Below, in pieces: positions 9,032 to 18,250 of a DNA stretch of 64,000 bases (positions are counted from its first letter, which is position 1; each line of letters starts with the position of its first letter). Source of the stretch: Marivita sp030148515 (GTDB lineage: Bacteria; Pseudomonadota; Alphaproteobacteria; Rhodobacterales; Rhodobacteraceae); the NCBI RefSeq assembly GCF_048006345.1, contig NZ_CP180351.1, positions 1,054,001 to 1,118,000 on the forward strand. The letters are read 5' to 3'. Under the pieces are notes generated by a model. It did no database searches and was not told the DNA's origin. It saw only the letters and a program-made list of their open reading frames with translations. The position numbers were made by a program, and so were the translations under genes.

Positions 9032-10189
9032 ATGCACATCATCACGACCACGTCCGATCTTGCCGCGTTTTGTGCGCGTGCTGCCCAAACCCCCTATGTC
9101 ACTGTAGACACGGAATTTCTGCGCGAGCGCACCTATTACTCGAAGCTCTGTCTGATCCAGTTGGCCTTTCGCGGGGATGGCAAGACCGACGCGGTTCTGG
9201 TCGATCCGCTGGTGGACGGGTTGTCGCTCGAGCCGCTGCTGGAGCTGTTCCGCAACCGGGATGTGGTCAAGGTGTTCCATGCCGCGCGACAGGATCTCGA
9301 GATTTTCTATATCGACCATGGCGTGATCCCTGAGCCGCTTTTCGACAGTCAGGTCGCGGCGATGGTCGCCGGGTTCGGGGAACAGGTGGGCTACGAGACC
9401 CTTGTCCGCAAGATCGCCAAGCAGTCGCTCGACAAATCCTCGCGCTTTACTGACTGGTCGCGGCGACCCTTGTCGGACAGCCAGACCGAATATGCACTGG
9501 CCGACGTGACGCATCTCCGCGTGATCTATGAATTCCTGCGCAAGAAACTGGCCGAGACCGGACGCGACCGCTGGGTCGAAGAAGAGATCGCCACGCTGCT
9601 TGCCCCAGAGACCTATGTCACCCGTCCTGAGGACGCATGGATGCGGGTCAAGACCCGCTCCAACGCGCCGCGCTTTCTGGCGCTGGTCAAGGAACTGGCG
9701 CGGTTCCGCGAAGCCTATGCGCAGGAACGCAACATTCCGCGCAGCCGTGTCTACAAGGACGACGCCCTCGTTGAGCTGGCATCGACCAAACCCAAGGACA
9801 TGGCCGATCTGGGCCGGTCGCGGCTGCTCTTGCGCGAAGCGCGTAAGGGCGAGATCGCGCAGGGCATTCTGGACGCGGTCCACCGGGCGCAAAGCATGCC
9901 GAAAGAGCAATTACCGTCGCTTGAGGATGCCCGCCCATCACCGCAGGTGAACCCGGCATTGGCGGACCTGCTGCGGGTGCTGCTCAAGGCGAAGACGGAA
10001 AGCTCCGGCGTGGCGTCAAAGCTGATCGCGACCTCGGCGGAACTGGATGCACTGGCGTCCGGTGACCGCAACGTTCCAGCCCTGCAGGGGTGGCGCCGCG
10101 AAGTGTTCGGACATGACGCATTGCGTCTGTGTGACGGACGCGTCGGGCTTGCCGCGAAGGGCAAGCAGGTTCAGATCATCGAATTGTAA
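9032..10189 (+). CDS. rnd: Ribonuclease D
   Basis: A 385-residue 3'-5' exoribonuclease of the DEDDy class, which trims tRNA and other RNA 3' ends. The metal-binding residues appear in VDTEFLRERTYY (Asp26, Glu28), FHAARQDLEIF and the DEDDy segment YALADVTHLRVIYE. HRDC-like helical domains follow (about residues 210-375). The gene stands alone after purN and ends 6 bases from the convergent lipoprotein gene. Confidence 0.95.
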   Translation: MHIITTTSDLAAFCARAAQTPYVTVDTEFLRERTYYSKLCLIQLAFRGDGKTDAVLVDPLVDGLSLEPLLELFRNRDVVKVFHAARQDLEIFYIDHGVIPEPLFDSQVAAMVAGFGEQVGYETLVRKIAKQSLDKSSRFTDWSRRPLSDSQTEYALADVTHLRVIYEFLRKKLAETGRDRWVEEEIATLLAPETYVTRPEDAWMRVKTRSNAPRFLALVKELARFREAYAQERNIPRSRVYKDDALVELASTKPKDMADLGRSRLLLREARKGEIAQGILDAVHRAQSMPKEQLPSLEDARPSPQVNPALADLLRVLLKAKTESSGVASKLIATSAELDALASGDRNVPALQGWRREVFGHDALRLCDGRVGLAAKGKQVQIIEL

Positions 10190-10195
10190 ACCGCT

Positions 10196-10711
10196 TCAGC
10201 GCCGGACGCTGCGGGCGTTGTTTGCGCCCCGTACCGTGATGGTGCGGATGCCCGCAAGGCTCTGATCCGTGATCCACAGCCCTGCGGTGACCTGACGCGC
10301 GCGCGGATTTGTGTTGCGGGGCCCAGGTTGTTGCAAGGCCTTCAGGTCGTAAACAAGCGTGCCGTCGACGCTTGCGGCCTCATCGGCGATCAACCGGACA
10401 TCGAAAGGCCCAAGGCGGTCAGCCTGACCGGTGGCACGGATCACGGCCCCGCCGGGACGGCGTTCGACCAGAAGCTCGGTGACTTCGGCAATCGGGCGAC
10501 CGGCGAAAACTTCGGGACCGTCGTCCCGGAAGATCGAGGCGCGCCTGACGGGAATCAACGGGTTGACCTTGGCATTGGCCACGTCCGCAGCCGCCGGATC
10601 GGGTTCGCTTGACCCGAACCAGTTGAACGGGTTCAAGCGCGACTCGCTGATGGTGGCGCAGCCCGTCAACATCACGGTTGCAAGGATCAAAAGCGTCACG
10701 GGTTTGCGCAT
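10196..10711 (-). CDS. Hypothetical lipoprotein
   Basis: A 171-residue protein with a lipoprotein signal (MRKPVTLLILATVMLTGCAT; lipobox LTGC, acylated Cys at residue 18). The mature part is hydrophilic, begins with an SRLNPFNWFG segment common in roseobacter lipoproteins, and has no domain I recognise. Residues 70-150 look like an alternating beta pattern (VTELLVERRPGGAVIRATG). It is presumably anchored in the outer membrane or periplasm. It diverges from sufE and converges with rnd. Confidence 0.75.
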   Translation of the reverse strand: MRKPVTLLILATVMLTGCATISESRLNPFNWFGSSEPDPAAADVANAKVNPLIPVRRASIFRDDGPEVFAGRPIAEVTELLVERRPGGAVIRATGQADRLGPFDVRLIADEAASVDGTLVYDLKALQQPGPRNTNPRARQVTAGLWITDQSLAGIRTITVRGANNARSVRR

Positions 10712-10846
10712 GGTCGGTCCCTCTGCCTGTCTGTCTTCGACGTAACCGATTGCGCCGCCGTTGAAAAGCGCGAAGCCCGGGCTGGACCTTTGCGCCGTCG
10801 CTGCCTAGGTGTTCAGGGAACACAGGACACGCATCCGGAGACCGCC

Positions 10847-11260
10847 ATGGCGAGCGCCGCTTTTGAAGAGATTGTCGAAGATTTCGAATTTCTGGACGAT
10901 TGGGAAGACCGCTACCGGATGGTGATCGAACTGGGCCGCGCGATGGAGCCATTGCCCGAGGCGCTGAAGGTGCCTGCGACCAAGGTAGATGGCTGCGCAA
11001 GTCAGGTCTGGCTGCACCCACAGATCGACAGCGGCGTGATCCGGTTCGAGGGCGAGTCGGACGCGATGATCGTCAACGGCCTGATCGCGGTTCTGCGAAA
11101 GCTTTACAATGGATTGTCGCCATCGGAAGTGGCTGCGATCGATGCGCGGGCCGAGTTGGGGCGGTTGGGGTTGAATGACCATTTGTCGGCACAGCGCTCC
11201 AACGGGTTGCGTGCGATGATCGAGCGTTTGCAAGGATTTGCGCGCGCGTCTTCAAGTTAA
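10847..11260 (+). CDS. sufE: SufE family cysteine desulfurase activator
   Basis: A 137-residue SufE protein, which accepts persulfide sulfur from a SufS desulfurase for Fe-S cluster assembly. The acceptor Cys is in KVDGCASQVWL at about residue 51, at the family position, and FEEIVEDFEFLDDWEDRYR is the typical N-terminus. I chose the ATG at 10847 because it gives the standard SufE length; upstream codons in frame are not family-like. No suf operon is adjacent. Confidence 0.93.
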   Translation: MASAAFEEIVEDFEFLDDWEDRYRMVIELGRAMEPLPEALKVPATKVDGCASQVWLHPQIDSGVIRFEGESDAMIVNGLIAVLRKLYNGLSPSEVAAIDARAELGRLGLNDHLSAQRSNGLRAMIERLQGFARASSS

Positions 11261-11265
11261 ATTGA

Positions 11266-11366
11266 GCGCCTGCGGCGCGCAGGTTTGGGTTTTTCGACCT
11301 TTCGGGTCGCAAAGCCGTGTTGGGGGCGCTGCCCCCAAACCCCCGAGGTATTTGGAGCCCAAGGAA
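11266..11366. repeat. Dispersed intergenic repeat, copy 1
   Basis: Between convergent sufE and trpE lies a mosaic element: hairpin GCGCCTGCGGCGC, a T-rich part, hairpin CGACCTTTCGGGTCG, the 15-mer GGGGGCGCTGCCCCC (11322-11336), then CCCCCGAGGTATTTGGAGCC. The first hairpin, the 15-mer and the tail recur at 16046-16139. It may also act as a terminator for sufE. Confidence 0.75.
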
Positions 11367-11422
11367 GCCGGGATGCGCGTCCTGCTGTTCTTCTCTTTCC
11401 AAATACGCAATGCGACCGACGG

Positions 11423-12937
11423 TCAGGAATTGCCGTTCCCGGTAAAGCGCGCGGCGTCGGCAGCGGCGCGGCGGATGGCGTTCGATTTGTGCAAGGTTTC
11501 CTGATATTCGGCTTCGGGATCGCTGTCATAAACGACACCGCCGCCTGCCTGAATGTAGAGCTTTTTGTCCTTCACCAGCGCCGTGCGCAGCGCGATGCAC
11601 ATATCCATGTCGCCGCCGGCGCTGAAATAGCCCACACCCCCGCCATAGATGCCGCGTTTTTCCGGCTCCAGCTCGTCGATGATTTCCATCGCGCGCACCT
11701 TCGGAGCACCTGAAACGGTGCCTGCGGGAAGACCCGCCAGCAGGGCCGAGAGCGCGTCGTGATCGGGGCTGAGTTCGCCGACCACGTTGGAGACGATGTG
11801 CATCACGTGGCTGTAGCGTTCGATGATGAACTTCTCGGTCGGATGCACGGTCCCGATCTTGGCGACGCGCCCCACGTCATTGCGACCCAGATCGAGCAGC
11901 ATAAGGTGTTCGGCGCATTCCTTGGCGTCGGCCAGCAGATCGGCTTCGAGCGCATCGTCCTCGGCAGGTGTTGCACCGCGCGGGCGGGTGCCCGCGATGG
12001 GGCGGATGGTGACTTCGTTGCCGAACACCCGGACGAGGATTTCCGGGCTCGCGCCGATCACCTGAAAGCCGCCGAAGTTGAAGTAGAACATGAAGGGCGA
12101 CGGGTTGGTGCGCCGCAGCGAGCGGTAGAGCGCAAAGGGCGGCAGGGGGAAATCCTGCGTCCAGCGCTGTGCCGGGACCACCTGGAAAATGTCCCCCGCG
12201 CGGATGTAGTCCTTGGCTTTCTCGACCGCCTGTTTGTAGCCCTCGTGGGTGAAGTTCGACACCGGCGGTGCGATTTCGGCGGCTTCCCCCATTTCGCGGG
12301 CCTGTTGCGGCAGCGCGCGTTCGAGGTCGCGCACCGCGTCCATCACCCGCTCGGCGGCTTGCGCATAGGCGGCGCGGGCCGTGAGGCCATCATTGACCCA
12401 AGCTGGGGACACGACCGTCACTTCGCCTTTGACACCGTCCAGCACGGCCACGACCGACGGGCGCAGCATGACTGCGTCGGGCAGGCCCAGCGGGTCTGGA
12501 TTGATGTTGGGCAGGTGTTCGACCAGCCGGATCATGTCATAGCCGAGATAGCCGAAAAGACCGGCGGCGGCCTGAGGCAGATCGTCGGGCAGGGCGATCT
12601 TCGACTCTGCGATCAGCGCGCGCAGCGTGGTCAGGGGATCACCGTCCTGTGCCTCGAACGCTTCTGGATCATAGCGGGCGGCACGGTTTATGCGGCTTTG
12701 CGTCCCGTGGCACTGCCAGACCACGTCGGGTTTCATCCCGATGATCGAGTACCGACCGCGCACCTCTCCTCCGGTCACGCTTTCGAGGACAAAGGCGTCC
12801 TTGGCGGTCCCGGTGAGTTTGAGCATCAGCGACACGGGCGTGTCGAGATCGGCGGCAAGGCGGGCATAGACCACCTGGTTCTCACCGGCCTCGTAAGCGC
12901 GGGCAAAGCTGTCGAAATCGGGGGTCAGGTTGGCCAT
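11423..12937 (-). CDS. trpE: Anthranilate synthase component I
   Basis: This 504-residue enzyme makes anthranilate from chorismate with glutamine-derived ammonia, the first step of tryptophan synthesis. The feedback region (FVLESVTGGEVRGRYSIIG; NPSPFMFYFNFGGF) and the chorismate-binding core (GTRPRGATPAEDD, KECAEHLMLLDLGRNDVGRV, GLPAGTVSGAPKVRAMEII, YGGGVGYFSAGGDMD) are complete. It lies 5 bases downstream of ppiD on the same strand, so the two are probably co-transcribed. The amidotransferase partner (trpG) is not in the window. Confidence 0.96.
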   Translation of the reverse strand: MANLTPDFDSFARAYEAGENQVVYARLAADLDTPVSLMLKLTGTAKDAFVLESVTGGEVRGRYSIIGMKPDVVWQCHGTQSRINRAARYDPEAFEAQDGDPLTTLRALIAESKIALPDDLPQAAAGLFGYLGYDMIRLVEHLPNINPDPLGLPDAVMLRPSVVAVLDGVKGEVTVVSPAWVNDGLTARAAYAQAAERVMDAVRDLERALPQQAREMGEAAEIAPPVSNFTHEGYKQAVEKAKDYIRAGDIFQVVPAQRWTQDFPLPPFALYRSLRRTNPSPFMFYFNFGGFQVIGASPEILVRVFGNEVTIRPIAGTRPRGATPAEDDALEADLLADAKECAEHLMLLDLGRNDVGRVAKIGTVHPTEKFIIERYSHVMHIVSNVVGELSPDHDALSALLAGLPAGTVSGAPKVRAMEIIDELEPEKRGIYGGGVGYFSAGGDMDMCIALRTALVKDKKLYIQAGGGVVYDSDPEAEYQETLHKSNAIRRAAADAARFTGNGNS

Positions 12938-12942
12938 GGCGC

Positions 12943-14787
12943 TTATTGGATGAAGGCGTGGACCGCGTTGATCGCGGGTTGGTTGATCTCGACCCCGGCA
13001 CGCTGCTGCACGTCGGTCGCAAAGGCGCGGAAGAGGTCTTCGGCGATGCTGTTGGAGGCCTGATTGCGCAGGGCCTGTGCCAGCATTTCGATGTCGCCAT
13101 CATTGCGGTCGACCGGAGTGATCGCGTCAAGTTTCAGCAGGATCACTTCGCCGATACCCGCCACGGCGCGGGTGTCGCCAACGCCCATTTCGAACACAGC
13201 GGTCAGCAGGCCTGCCGGGAGATCGGCGATCTGCGCATTGCGGCCCAGTCCGGTTTCGGTTTGCGGCGCAAGGCTCAAGTCTTCAAAGCTGGTGCCATTG
13301 GCCAGCGACGCGGCCAGTTCCTCGGCTTGTGCCATCAGCTGTGCGGTCTGTTCGCGGGTGTCCCACCCCTGACGGACCTGATCGATCACGTCTTCGATGG
13401 GCTGCGGCGCGGGCGGCTGGATGCGATTAAGGCGCATGGCAAAGACACCGCCATCACCAAGCTGGATCACTTCGGGGAAATCGCCTTCGTTCAGTTGTCC
13501 GGCAGCCTCGCGGAAGGCGTCATACGCCGCGATCTCTCCATCGGCACCAGGGAACCATTCGATCTGTCCGATTTCGGCTTCGGTGGTGCTTGCAACCTCT
13601 TCGAGCGTTGCCCCGGCTGCGAGTTCATCGTCGATGGTCTGTGCGAGTGTTTCAATCACGCGGCGGGCCCGGTCGAGCGCCAGTTCGCCGCGCAGATCGG
13701 GGCGGGCGTCTTCGAACGAGGTGGTCTGAGCGTCGAGCACCGCATTGACGCGGAAAAGCGCCGGGCCGAGGTTGGACTGGAGAGGCCCGACAACCTCGCC
13801 GGTTTCGGCAGAAAAGACGCCATCTGCGGCACCATCCAGCGTGTCGCGTGTGACATCGCCCAAATCGACATCTGCCAGTGCAAGGCCGCGTTCGGCCACC
13901 AGATCCTCGAAGGTGAAATCGTCGCCGAGACGGTTCAGGGCCTCTGTCGCGGCGTCTTCGGTGCTGAAGACCAGCCGTTCGACAAGGCGGCGTTCGGGCA
14001 GGTTGAATTCGTCGAACCGTTCCTCATAGGAGGCGCGGAGCGCGTCTTCATCCACCTCGACCGTGTCAACGATCATTTCGGGAGTGATCCACGCATAGGT
14101 GATGTCACGCAGTTCCGGCAGGGTGTAATTGGCGATGTTTTCATCGTAATAGGCTTGCAGATCGGCCTCGGACGGCTCTGGCAGGCCGGTTTGCAGGTTC
14201 GATCCGGTGAGGCGCGCCCAGGTGAAGTCGCGGGTTTCGCCGGTATAGGAGAGCAGAGTGTCGATATAGGTGTCGGGCAGTGTGTTGCCGGCAATCAGCG
14301 CGCTTTGCAGGATTGTGCGGGACGTGTCGTCGCGCAACTGCTCTTCAAACTCGGATTCCGAAAGGCCCTGATTGCGCAGGGCAAAGCTGTAGGCTTCGCG
14401 GTTGAAGCTGCCATCGGCGCTTTGGAAGGACGGCACTTGCAGCAACTGGTCTGCGACCACGTCGTCACCGACAGAGATGCCGATGCGGGCGGCTTCGTTA
14501 TCGAGACCACGTGCCGTGACAAGCTGGGCCAGAACCTGACGGTCGATCCCGAGCATCTGCGCTTCGGACATCGGAACGGCGCGACCGGCTTGCGCGGCAA
14601 AGGCATTGATTTCGGTCCGCAGGCTGCGCAGGTAGGCGTCGGTGGACACTTCCTTTTCGCCGACGGTGGCCACGCTGCGTGCAGAGCCGGACAGGCTGGT
14701 TGCGCCAAAGCCCGCGAGGCCGACGATGAGAAGCCCCATCAAAATCCAGATGAAGGTCTTCGACAGCTTGCCTTTGCCCATGGCCAT
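12943..14787 (-). CDS. ppiD: Peptidyl-prolyl isomerase, PpiD/SurA-type membrane chaperone
   Basis: A 614-residue protein with one N-terminal membrane anchor (FIWILMGLLIVGLAGFG, about residues 11-27), a SurA_N-like helical domain (residues 40-200, including LTGSNLQTGLPEPSEADLQAYYDEN) and a degenerate parvulin-like segment (about 245-350) before a C-terminal helical part. This is the layout of PpiD, a periplasm-facing foldase at the Sec translocon. The start may be the ATG at 14787 or the one two codons later. trpE follows after 5 bases, an arrangement seen in related bacteria but with no obvious functional link. Confidence 0.88.
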   Translation of the reverse strand: MAMGKGKLSKTFIWILMGLLIVGLAGFGATSLSGSARSVATVGEKEVSTDAYLRSLRTEINAFAAQAGRAVPMSEAQMLGIDRQVLAQLVTARGLDNEAARIGISVGDDVVADQLLQVPSFQSADGSFNREAYSFALRNQGLSESEFEEQLRDDTSRTILQSALIAGNTLPDTYIDTLLSYTGETRDFTWARLTGSNLQTGLPEPSEADLQAYYDENIANYTLPELRDITYAWITPEMIVDTVEVDEDALRASYEERFDEFNLPERRLVERLVFSTEDAATEALNRLGDDFTFEDLVAERGLALADVDLGDVTRDTLDGAADGVFSAETGEVVGPLQSNLGPALFRVNAVLDAQTTSFEDARPDLRGELALDRARRVIETLAQTIDDELAAGATLEEVASTTEAEIGQIEWFPGADGEIAAYDAFREAAGQLNEGDFPEVIQLGDGGVFAMRLNRIQPPAPQPIEDVIDQVRQGWDTREQTAQLMAQAEELAASLANGTSFEDLSLAPQTETGLGRNAQIADLPAGLLTAVFEMGVGDTRAVAGIGEVILLKLDAITPVDRNDGDIEMLAQALRNQASNSIAEDLFRAFATDVQQRAGVEINQPAINAVHAFIQ

Positions 14788-14829
14788 GCAGGTGTGCCCC
14801 TTGCTTGAGTGCGAATTCGTGCGACGTGT

Positions 14830-16026
14830 CTACGCGGCGGGGACAGGGGTCGCAAGGGGCCAGTCGAGGCTGGCCAGACGGGTGAAGAGCGCCTCGATCC
14901 CGGGCCGGTCGACATTGGCGAAAGCGACGCGGAACTGGCGTGCGCCCGAGGGGTCTGTGTCGGGCATGAACATGGTGCCGGGCAAGGCGAGCACGCCGAT
15001 CTCTTGCACCAGTTTCGGGGCCAGTGTGGCGCTGCTTTCGGCAAAGGGATGTTCGAGATAGGCGAAATATGCACCGCAGCCCATGAGCCGCCAGCCTTTT
15101 GCTTCGATCAGCGGCATGTGGTCATGGATCGCCGCGCGCCGGTCGAGGATTTCGTCGCGTTCGCCTGCAAGCCAGTCGCGGAGGTTTTGCAGACCCCAGA
15201 GCGCGGCGCGCTGGCCCAGTTGGGACGGGCAGATGGCGACGGTGTCGAGGAATTTCTCGACCTCGGCCAGAAGTTTGGGCTCTGCAATGACGGCTCCGAC
15301 GCGGTGGCCCGTGAGGCGGTAAGCCTTGGAGAAGGAGTAGAGCTGGATCAGCGTCTCGTCCCAGTTCGGCTCCGAGAGCAGGCTGTGCGGTGGGTTTGGG
15401 CGGCTGTCGAAATCGCGGTAGGTCTCATCAACGATCAGCCTTATGCCGGTCTCGCGGGCGAGGGCGAAGAATGCGGAGAGTGTCTCGGCCGGGTATTCGA
15501 CGCCGCCGGGATTGTTCGGTGTCACCAGCGAAATTGCGCGGGTCCGCGGCGTGATCAGCGCGCGGGCGGCCTCGGCATCGGGGATCAGATCGGTGCCGGT
15601 GGGCAATGCCACAGCGGTCACACCCGACATGTCGAGCCACATTTTATGATTGAAGTACCAGGGGGTTGGCAGGAGAACCTCATCCCCTTCGGTGCAAAGT
15701 GCCGTGATGATGGCGGCAAAGGCCTGATTGCAGCCCGACGTGATCGCGACCTGATCGGGGCGTGCTGTGCCCTGGTAATGCGCTGACCACTGTGCGGCCA
15801 ATTCGGACCGCAGAGCAGGAAGGCCGAGCACCGGGCCGTAGAGATGCGTCTCGGGCAGCTCAAGCGCTTCGGCCATGGCGGCGCGCAAGGGTGCAGGGGG
15901 CGGTTCAACCGGCGCGGCCTGGCTGACATTGATGAGTGGTTGATTGTCGGGGAACGTCACGCCGTCAAGCCAGCGACGGGCCTCCATCACCGGTGGGGCG
16001 AATGTGGTCTGGGTCCGTGACGTCAT
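14830..16026 (-). CDS. PLP-dependent class I/II aminotransferase
   Basis: A 398-residue fold-type I aminotransferase. The PLP lysine is in LYSFSKAYRLTGHRVG (about residue 240); the substrate/cofactor residues appear in ITSGCNQAF, TPNNPGG and LIVDETYRDF. It belongs to the aspartate aminotransferase superfamily, but I cannot assign the amino donor. It lies between ppiD and a dispersed repeat, with gpt further upstream on the same strand; the gap to ppiD is 42 bases, so co-transcription with ppiD-trpE is possible. Confidence 0.88.
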   Translation of the reverse strand: MTSRTQTTFAPPVMEARRWLDGVTFPDNQPLINVSQAAPVEPPPAPLRAAMAEALELPETHLYGPVLGLPALRSELAAQWSAHYQGTARPDQVAITSGCNQAFAAIITALCTEGDEVLLPTPWYFNHKMWLDMSGVTAVALPTGTDLIPDAEAARALITPRTRAISLVTPNNPGGVEYPAETLSAFFALARETGIRLIVDETYRDFDSRPNPPHSLLSEPNWDETLIQLYSFSKAYRLTGHRVGAVIAEPKLLAEVEKFLDTVAICPSQLGQRAALWGLQNLRDWLAGERDEILDRRAAIHDHMPLIEAKGWRLMGCGAYFAYLEHPFAESSATLAPKLVQEIGVLALPGTMFMPDTDPSGARQFRVAFANVDRPGIEALFTRLASLDWPLATPVPAA

Positions 16027-16045
16027 GCGTGTCTTTCCACATTGT

Positions 16046-16139
16046 GCGCCTGCGGCGCGCTGGTTTTTTCAGTTGTTGGGGGGCGCTGCCCCCGTCCGCC
16101 ATTGGCGGACTCCCCCGAAGTATTTTCGAACCAGAGAAG
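16046..16139. repeat. Dispersed intergenic repeat, copy 2
   Basis: This copy shares the GCGCCTGCGGCGC hairpin, a T-rich stretch, GGGGGCGCTGCCCCC (16079-16093) and the CCCCCGAAGTATTTT tail with copy 1. Its middle differs: it has a GTCCGCC-ATT-GGCGGAC hairpin (16094-16110). It lies between gpt and the aminotransferase, both on the minus strand, so it may affect read-through. Confidence 0.75.
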
Positions 16140-16144
16140 CCCGC

Positions 16145-16648
16145 TCAGTCCTTGCCGCGATAGGGTTCGACATATTGCAGCGCCATGTCCCACGGGAAGA
16201 AGATCCAGGTGTCCTGGCTCACCTCGGTGATGAAGGTGTTGACCTGCGGGCGGCCCATCGGTTTGGCATAGACCGTGGCGATATGGGCTTTGGGCATGTG
16301 TCTGCGCACCACTTCGAGGGTTTTGCCGGTGTCGACCAGATCGTCCACCACCAGCACGCCAGTGCCATCACCGACCACGGACATGTCCGGGGACTTGATG
16401 ACCTTGGGTTCCGCCTGTGTCTGGTGGTTATAGCTCTTCACGCTGATCGTATCGACCATGCGGATGTCGAGTTCGCGGGCGACAATCATCGCAGGCGCCA
16501 TGCCGCCGCGGGTGATGGCGACAACCGCGCGCCAGCCACCTTCGTCGGGGCCTTCGCCCTGAAGACGCCATGCCAAGGCACGGGCATCGCGGTGCAACTG
16601 ATCCCAGCTGACGTGGAATCCTTTTTCATGGGGCAGGCGATCGGTCAT
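16145..16648 (-). CDS. gpt: Xanthine-guanine phosphoribosyltransferase
   Basis: A 167-residue purine salvage enzyme that converts xanthine or guanine plus PRPP to the nucleotide. The PRPP-binding loop is GVLVVDDLVDTGKTLEVVR (about residues 97-115), and the N-terminal VVAITRGGMAPAMIVARELDIR and C-terminal FPWDMALQY match Gpt. Length is normal for the family. It is preceded on the same strand by the LysE gene, 19 bases upstream. Confidence 0.94.
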   Translation of the reverse strand: MTDRLPHEKGFHVSWDQLHRDARALAWRLQGEGPDEGGWRAVVAITRGGMAPAMIVARELDIRMVDTISVKSYNHQTQAEPKVIKSPDMSVVGDGTGVLVVDDLVDTGKTLEVVRRHMPKAHIATVYAKPMGRPQVNTFITEVSQDTWIFFPWDMALQYVEPYRGKD

Positions 16649-16667
16649 GGCGGGCTCCTTTATTGGA

Positions 16668-17270
16668 TCAGCGGCCGAACAGCAGACGCAGGCCTAGCGC
16701 GCCGAGGATTACGGCGGCCATGCGGTCGATGATCGGTTTCAGCCGCAGGTAGCCAGCGCGGGCAGGGGCGCTGGACAGGCAGGCGGCGAAGAGGGTGTAG
16801 ACAACAAGTTCGACGATGAAGTGATTGGCGACGATCAGCGCTTTGGCCCCAAGGCTCAGATCGGGTGGGAAGATCACCACCAGAACAGCGCCGGCGAACA
16901 GGACCGATTTCGGATTGGCGAGGTTGACCAGCACTCCGCCGAGGAAGGCGCGCGCGCCGGGATTGGCGCTGTCCGAGACGGGTTGGTTGGCGCTGCGCCA
17001 GAGTTGTACGGCAATCCAGATGAGATAGAGCGCACCAGCTGTCTTGAGCGCAAGATAGGCCCAGGGGACAATGGCGAACACCGCATTGAGGCCCAGCAAC
17101 GCTGCTCCGGTCCAGAGCGCGGCCATCAGGCCAAGTCCGGCCCCCGTGGCGACACCGGTCCAGAACCCGCCTGCCACCGATTGGCGCAGTGCATAAAGCA
17201 GAGCCGGCCCCGGCGCGGCCATGGCGGCCAGCAGTGTCAGGTTGAACGCGATGAACTGCGCTGTGGTCAT
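16668..17270 (-). CDS. LysE family translocator
   Basis: A 200-residue inner-membrane protein with about six hydrophobic segments (for example LTLLAAMAAPGPALLYALRQ at the start, then residues 36-56, 63-84, 108-132, 140-165 and 180-200). APGPALLYALRQSVAGG is the LysE/RhtB signature. Members export amino acids such as lysine, threonine or homoserine; the substrate here is unknown. It starts 6 bases after fabI, so the two are probably co-transcribed with gpt. Confidence 0.85.
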   Translation of the reverse strand: MTTAQFIAFNLTLLAAMAAPGPALLYALRQSVAGGFWTGVATGAGLGLMAALWTGAALLGLNAVFAIVPWAYLALKTAGALYLIWIAVQLWRSANQPVSDSANPGARAFLGGVLVNLANPKSVLFAGAVLVVIFPPDLSLGAKALIVANHFIVELVVYTLFAACLSSAPARAGYLRLKPIIDRMAAVILGALGLRLLFGR

Positions 17271-17276
17271 CTGGGG

Positions 17277-18083
17277 TTATTCCTTGCTCATATCCGGTGC
17301 ATCGACCGCCTTCATGCCGACCACGTGATAGCCGGCATCGACGTGATGCGTTTCACCCGTCACACCAGAGCCGAGGTCGGACAGCAGGTAAAGTGCCGAT
17401 TTGCCGACATCCTCGATGGTCACATTGCGGCGGAGCGGCGAATTGTATTCGTTCCACTTCATGATGTAGCGGAAATCACCGATGCCCGAAGCGGCCAGCG
17501 TCTTGATCGGACCGGCGCTGATCGCGTTGACGCGGATGCCGTCCTTGCCAAGGTCTTCGGCAAGGTAGCGCACCGAGGATTCCAGCGCTGCTTTGGCCAC
17601 ACCCATCACGTTGTAATGCGGCATGATCCGTTCGGCGCCATAATAGGTCATGGTCAGGGCCGAGCCGCCGTTGGTCATCATCTTTTCCACACGTTGCATC
17701 ACGGCGGTGAAGGAATAGACCGAGATGTCCATGGTCATCATGAAATTGTCACGGCTTGTGTCGACATAGCGCCCGCGCAATTCGTTCTTGTCCGAAAAGC
17801 CGATGGCATGCACCACGAAGTCGAGACTGTCCCAACGCTGCTTGAGGCTTTCGAACAGCGAATCGATTGATGCCGCGTCACTGACGTCGCAGGGCAGAAC
17901 GATGTCCGATCCCAATTGCGCTGCCAACGGATCGACGCGTTTTTTCAGCGCATCGCCCTGATAGGAAAAGGCCAGTTCGGCTCCCGCGTCGCCAAGCGCC
18001 CGTGCGATGCCCCACGCAATCGATTTGTCGTTGGCGAGGCCCATGATAAGCCCGCGCTTTCCGGCCATAATTTCGCTTTTCAT
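17277..18083 (-). CDS. fabI: Enoyl-[acyl-carrier-protein] reductase (NADH)
   Basis: A 268-residue FabI, the last reductase of each fatty acid elongation cycle. The variant Gly motif GLANDKSIAWGIA, the long FabI active-site pattern (Tyr in TMTYYGAERIMPHYNVMGVAKAAL, with Lys) and C-terminal GVTGETHHVDAGYHVVGM are diagnostic. I prefer the ATG at 18083; an in-frame ATG at 18116 would add MGTPNNKRRGT, which is not family-like. It diverges from pdxH. Confidence 0.95.
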   Translation of the reverse strand: MKSEIMAGKRGLIMGLANDKSIAWGIARALGDAGAELAFSYQGDALKKRVDPLAAQLGSDIVLPCDVSDAASIDSLFESLKQRWDSLDFVVHAIGFSDKNELRGRYVDTSRDNFMMTMDISVYSFTAVMQRVEKMMTNGGSALTMTYYGAERIMPHYNVMGVAKAALESSVRYLAEDLGKDGIRVNAISAGPIKTLAASGIGDFRYIMKWNEYNSPLRRNVTIEDVGKSALYLLSDLGSGVTGETHHVDAGYHVVGMKAVDAPDMSKE

Positions 18084-18250
18084 GGTGCCACGCCTTTTGT
18101 TGTTCGGTGTGCCCATCGTTTAGGCGATGGATGACTGCCGGGCAAGGCTGTGAATGGAGGGACTTCGCCGCTGGGTTTGTGTTGATACGAATTTGCTGTG
18201 GACAAGCCTTGGCAATCTCATATACGCGCCGCACTCAATTGGAGGTTGCG

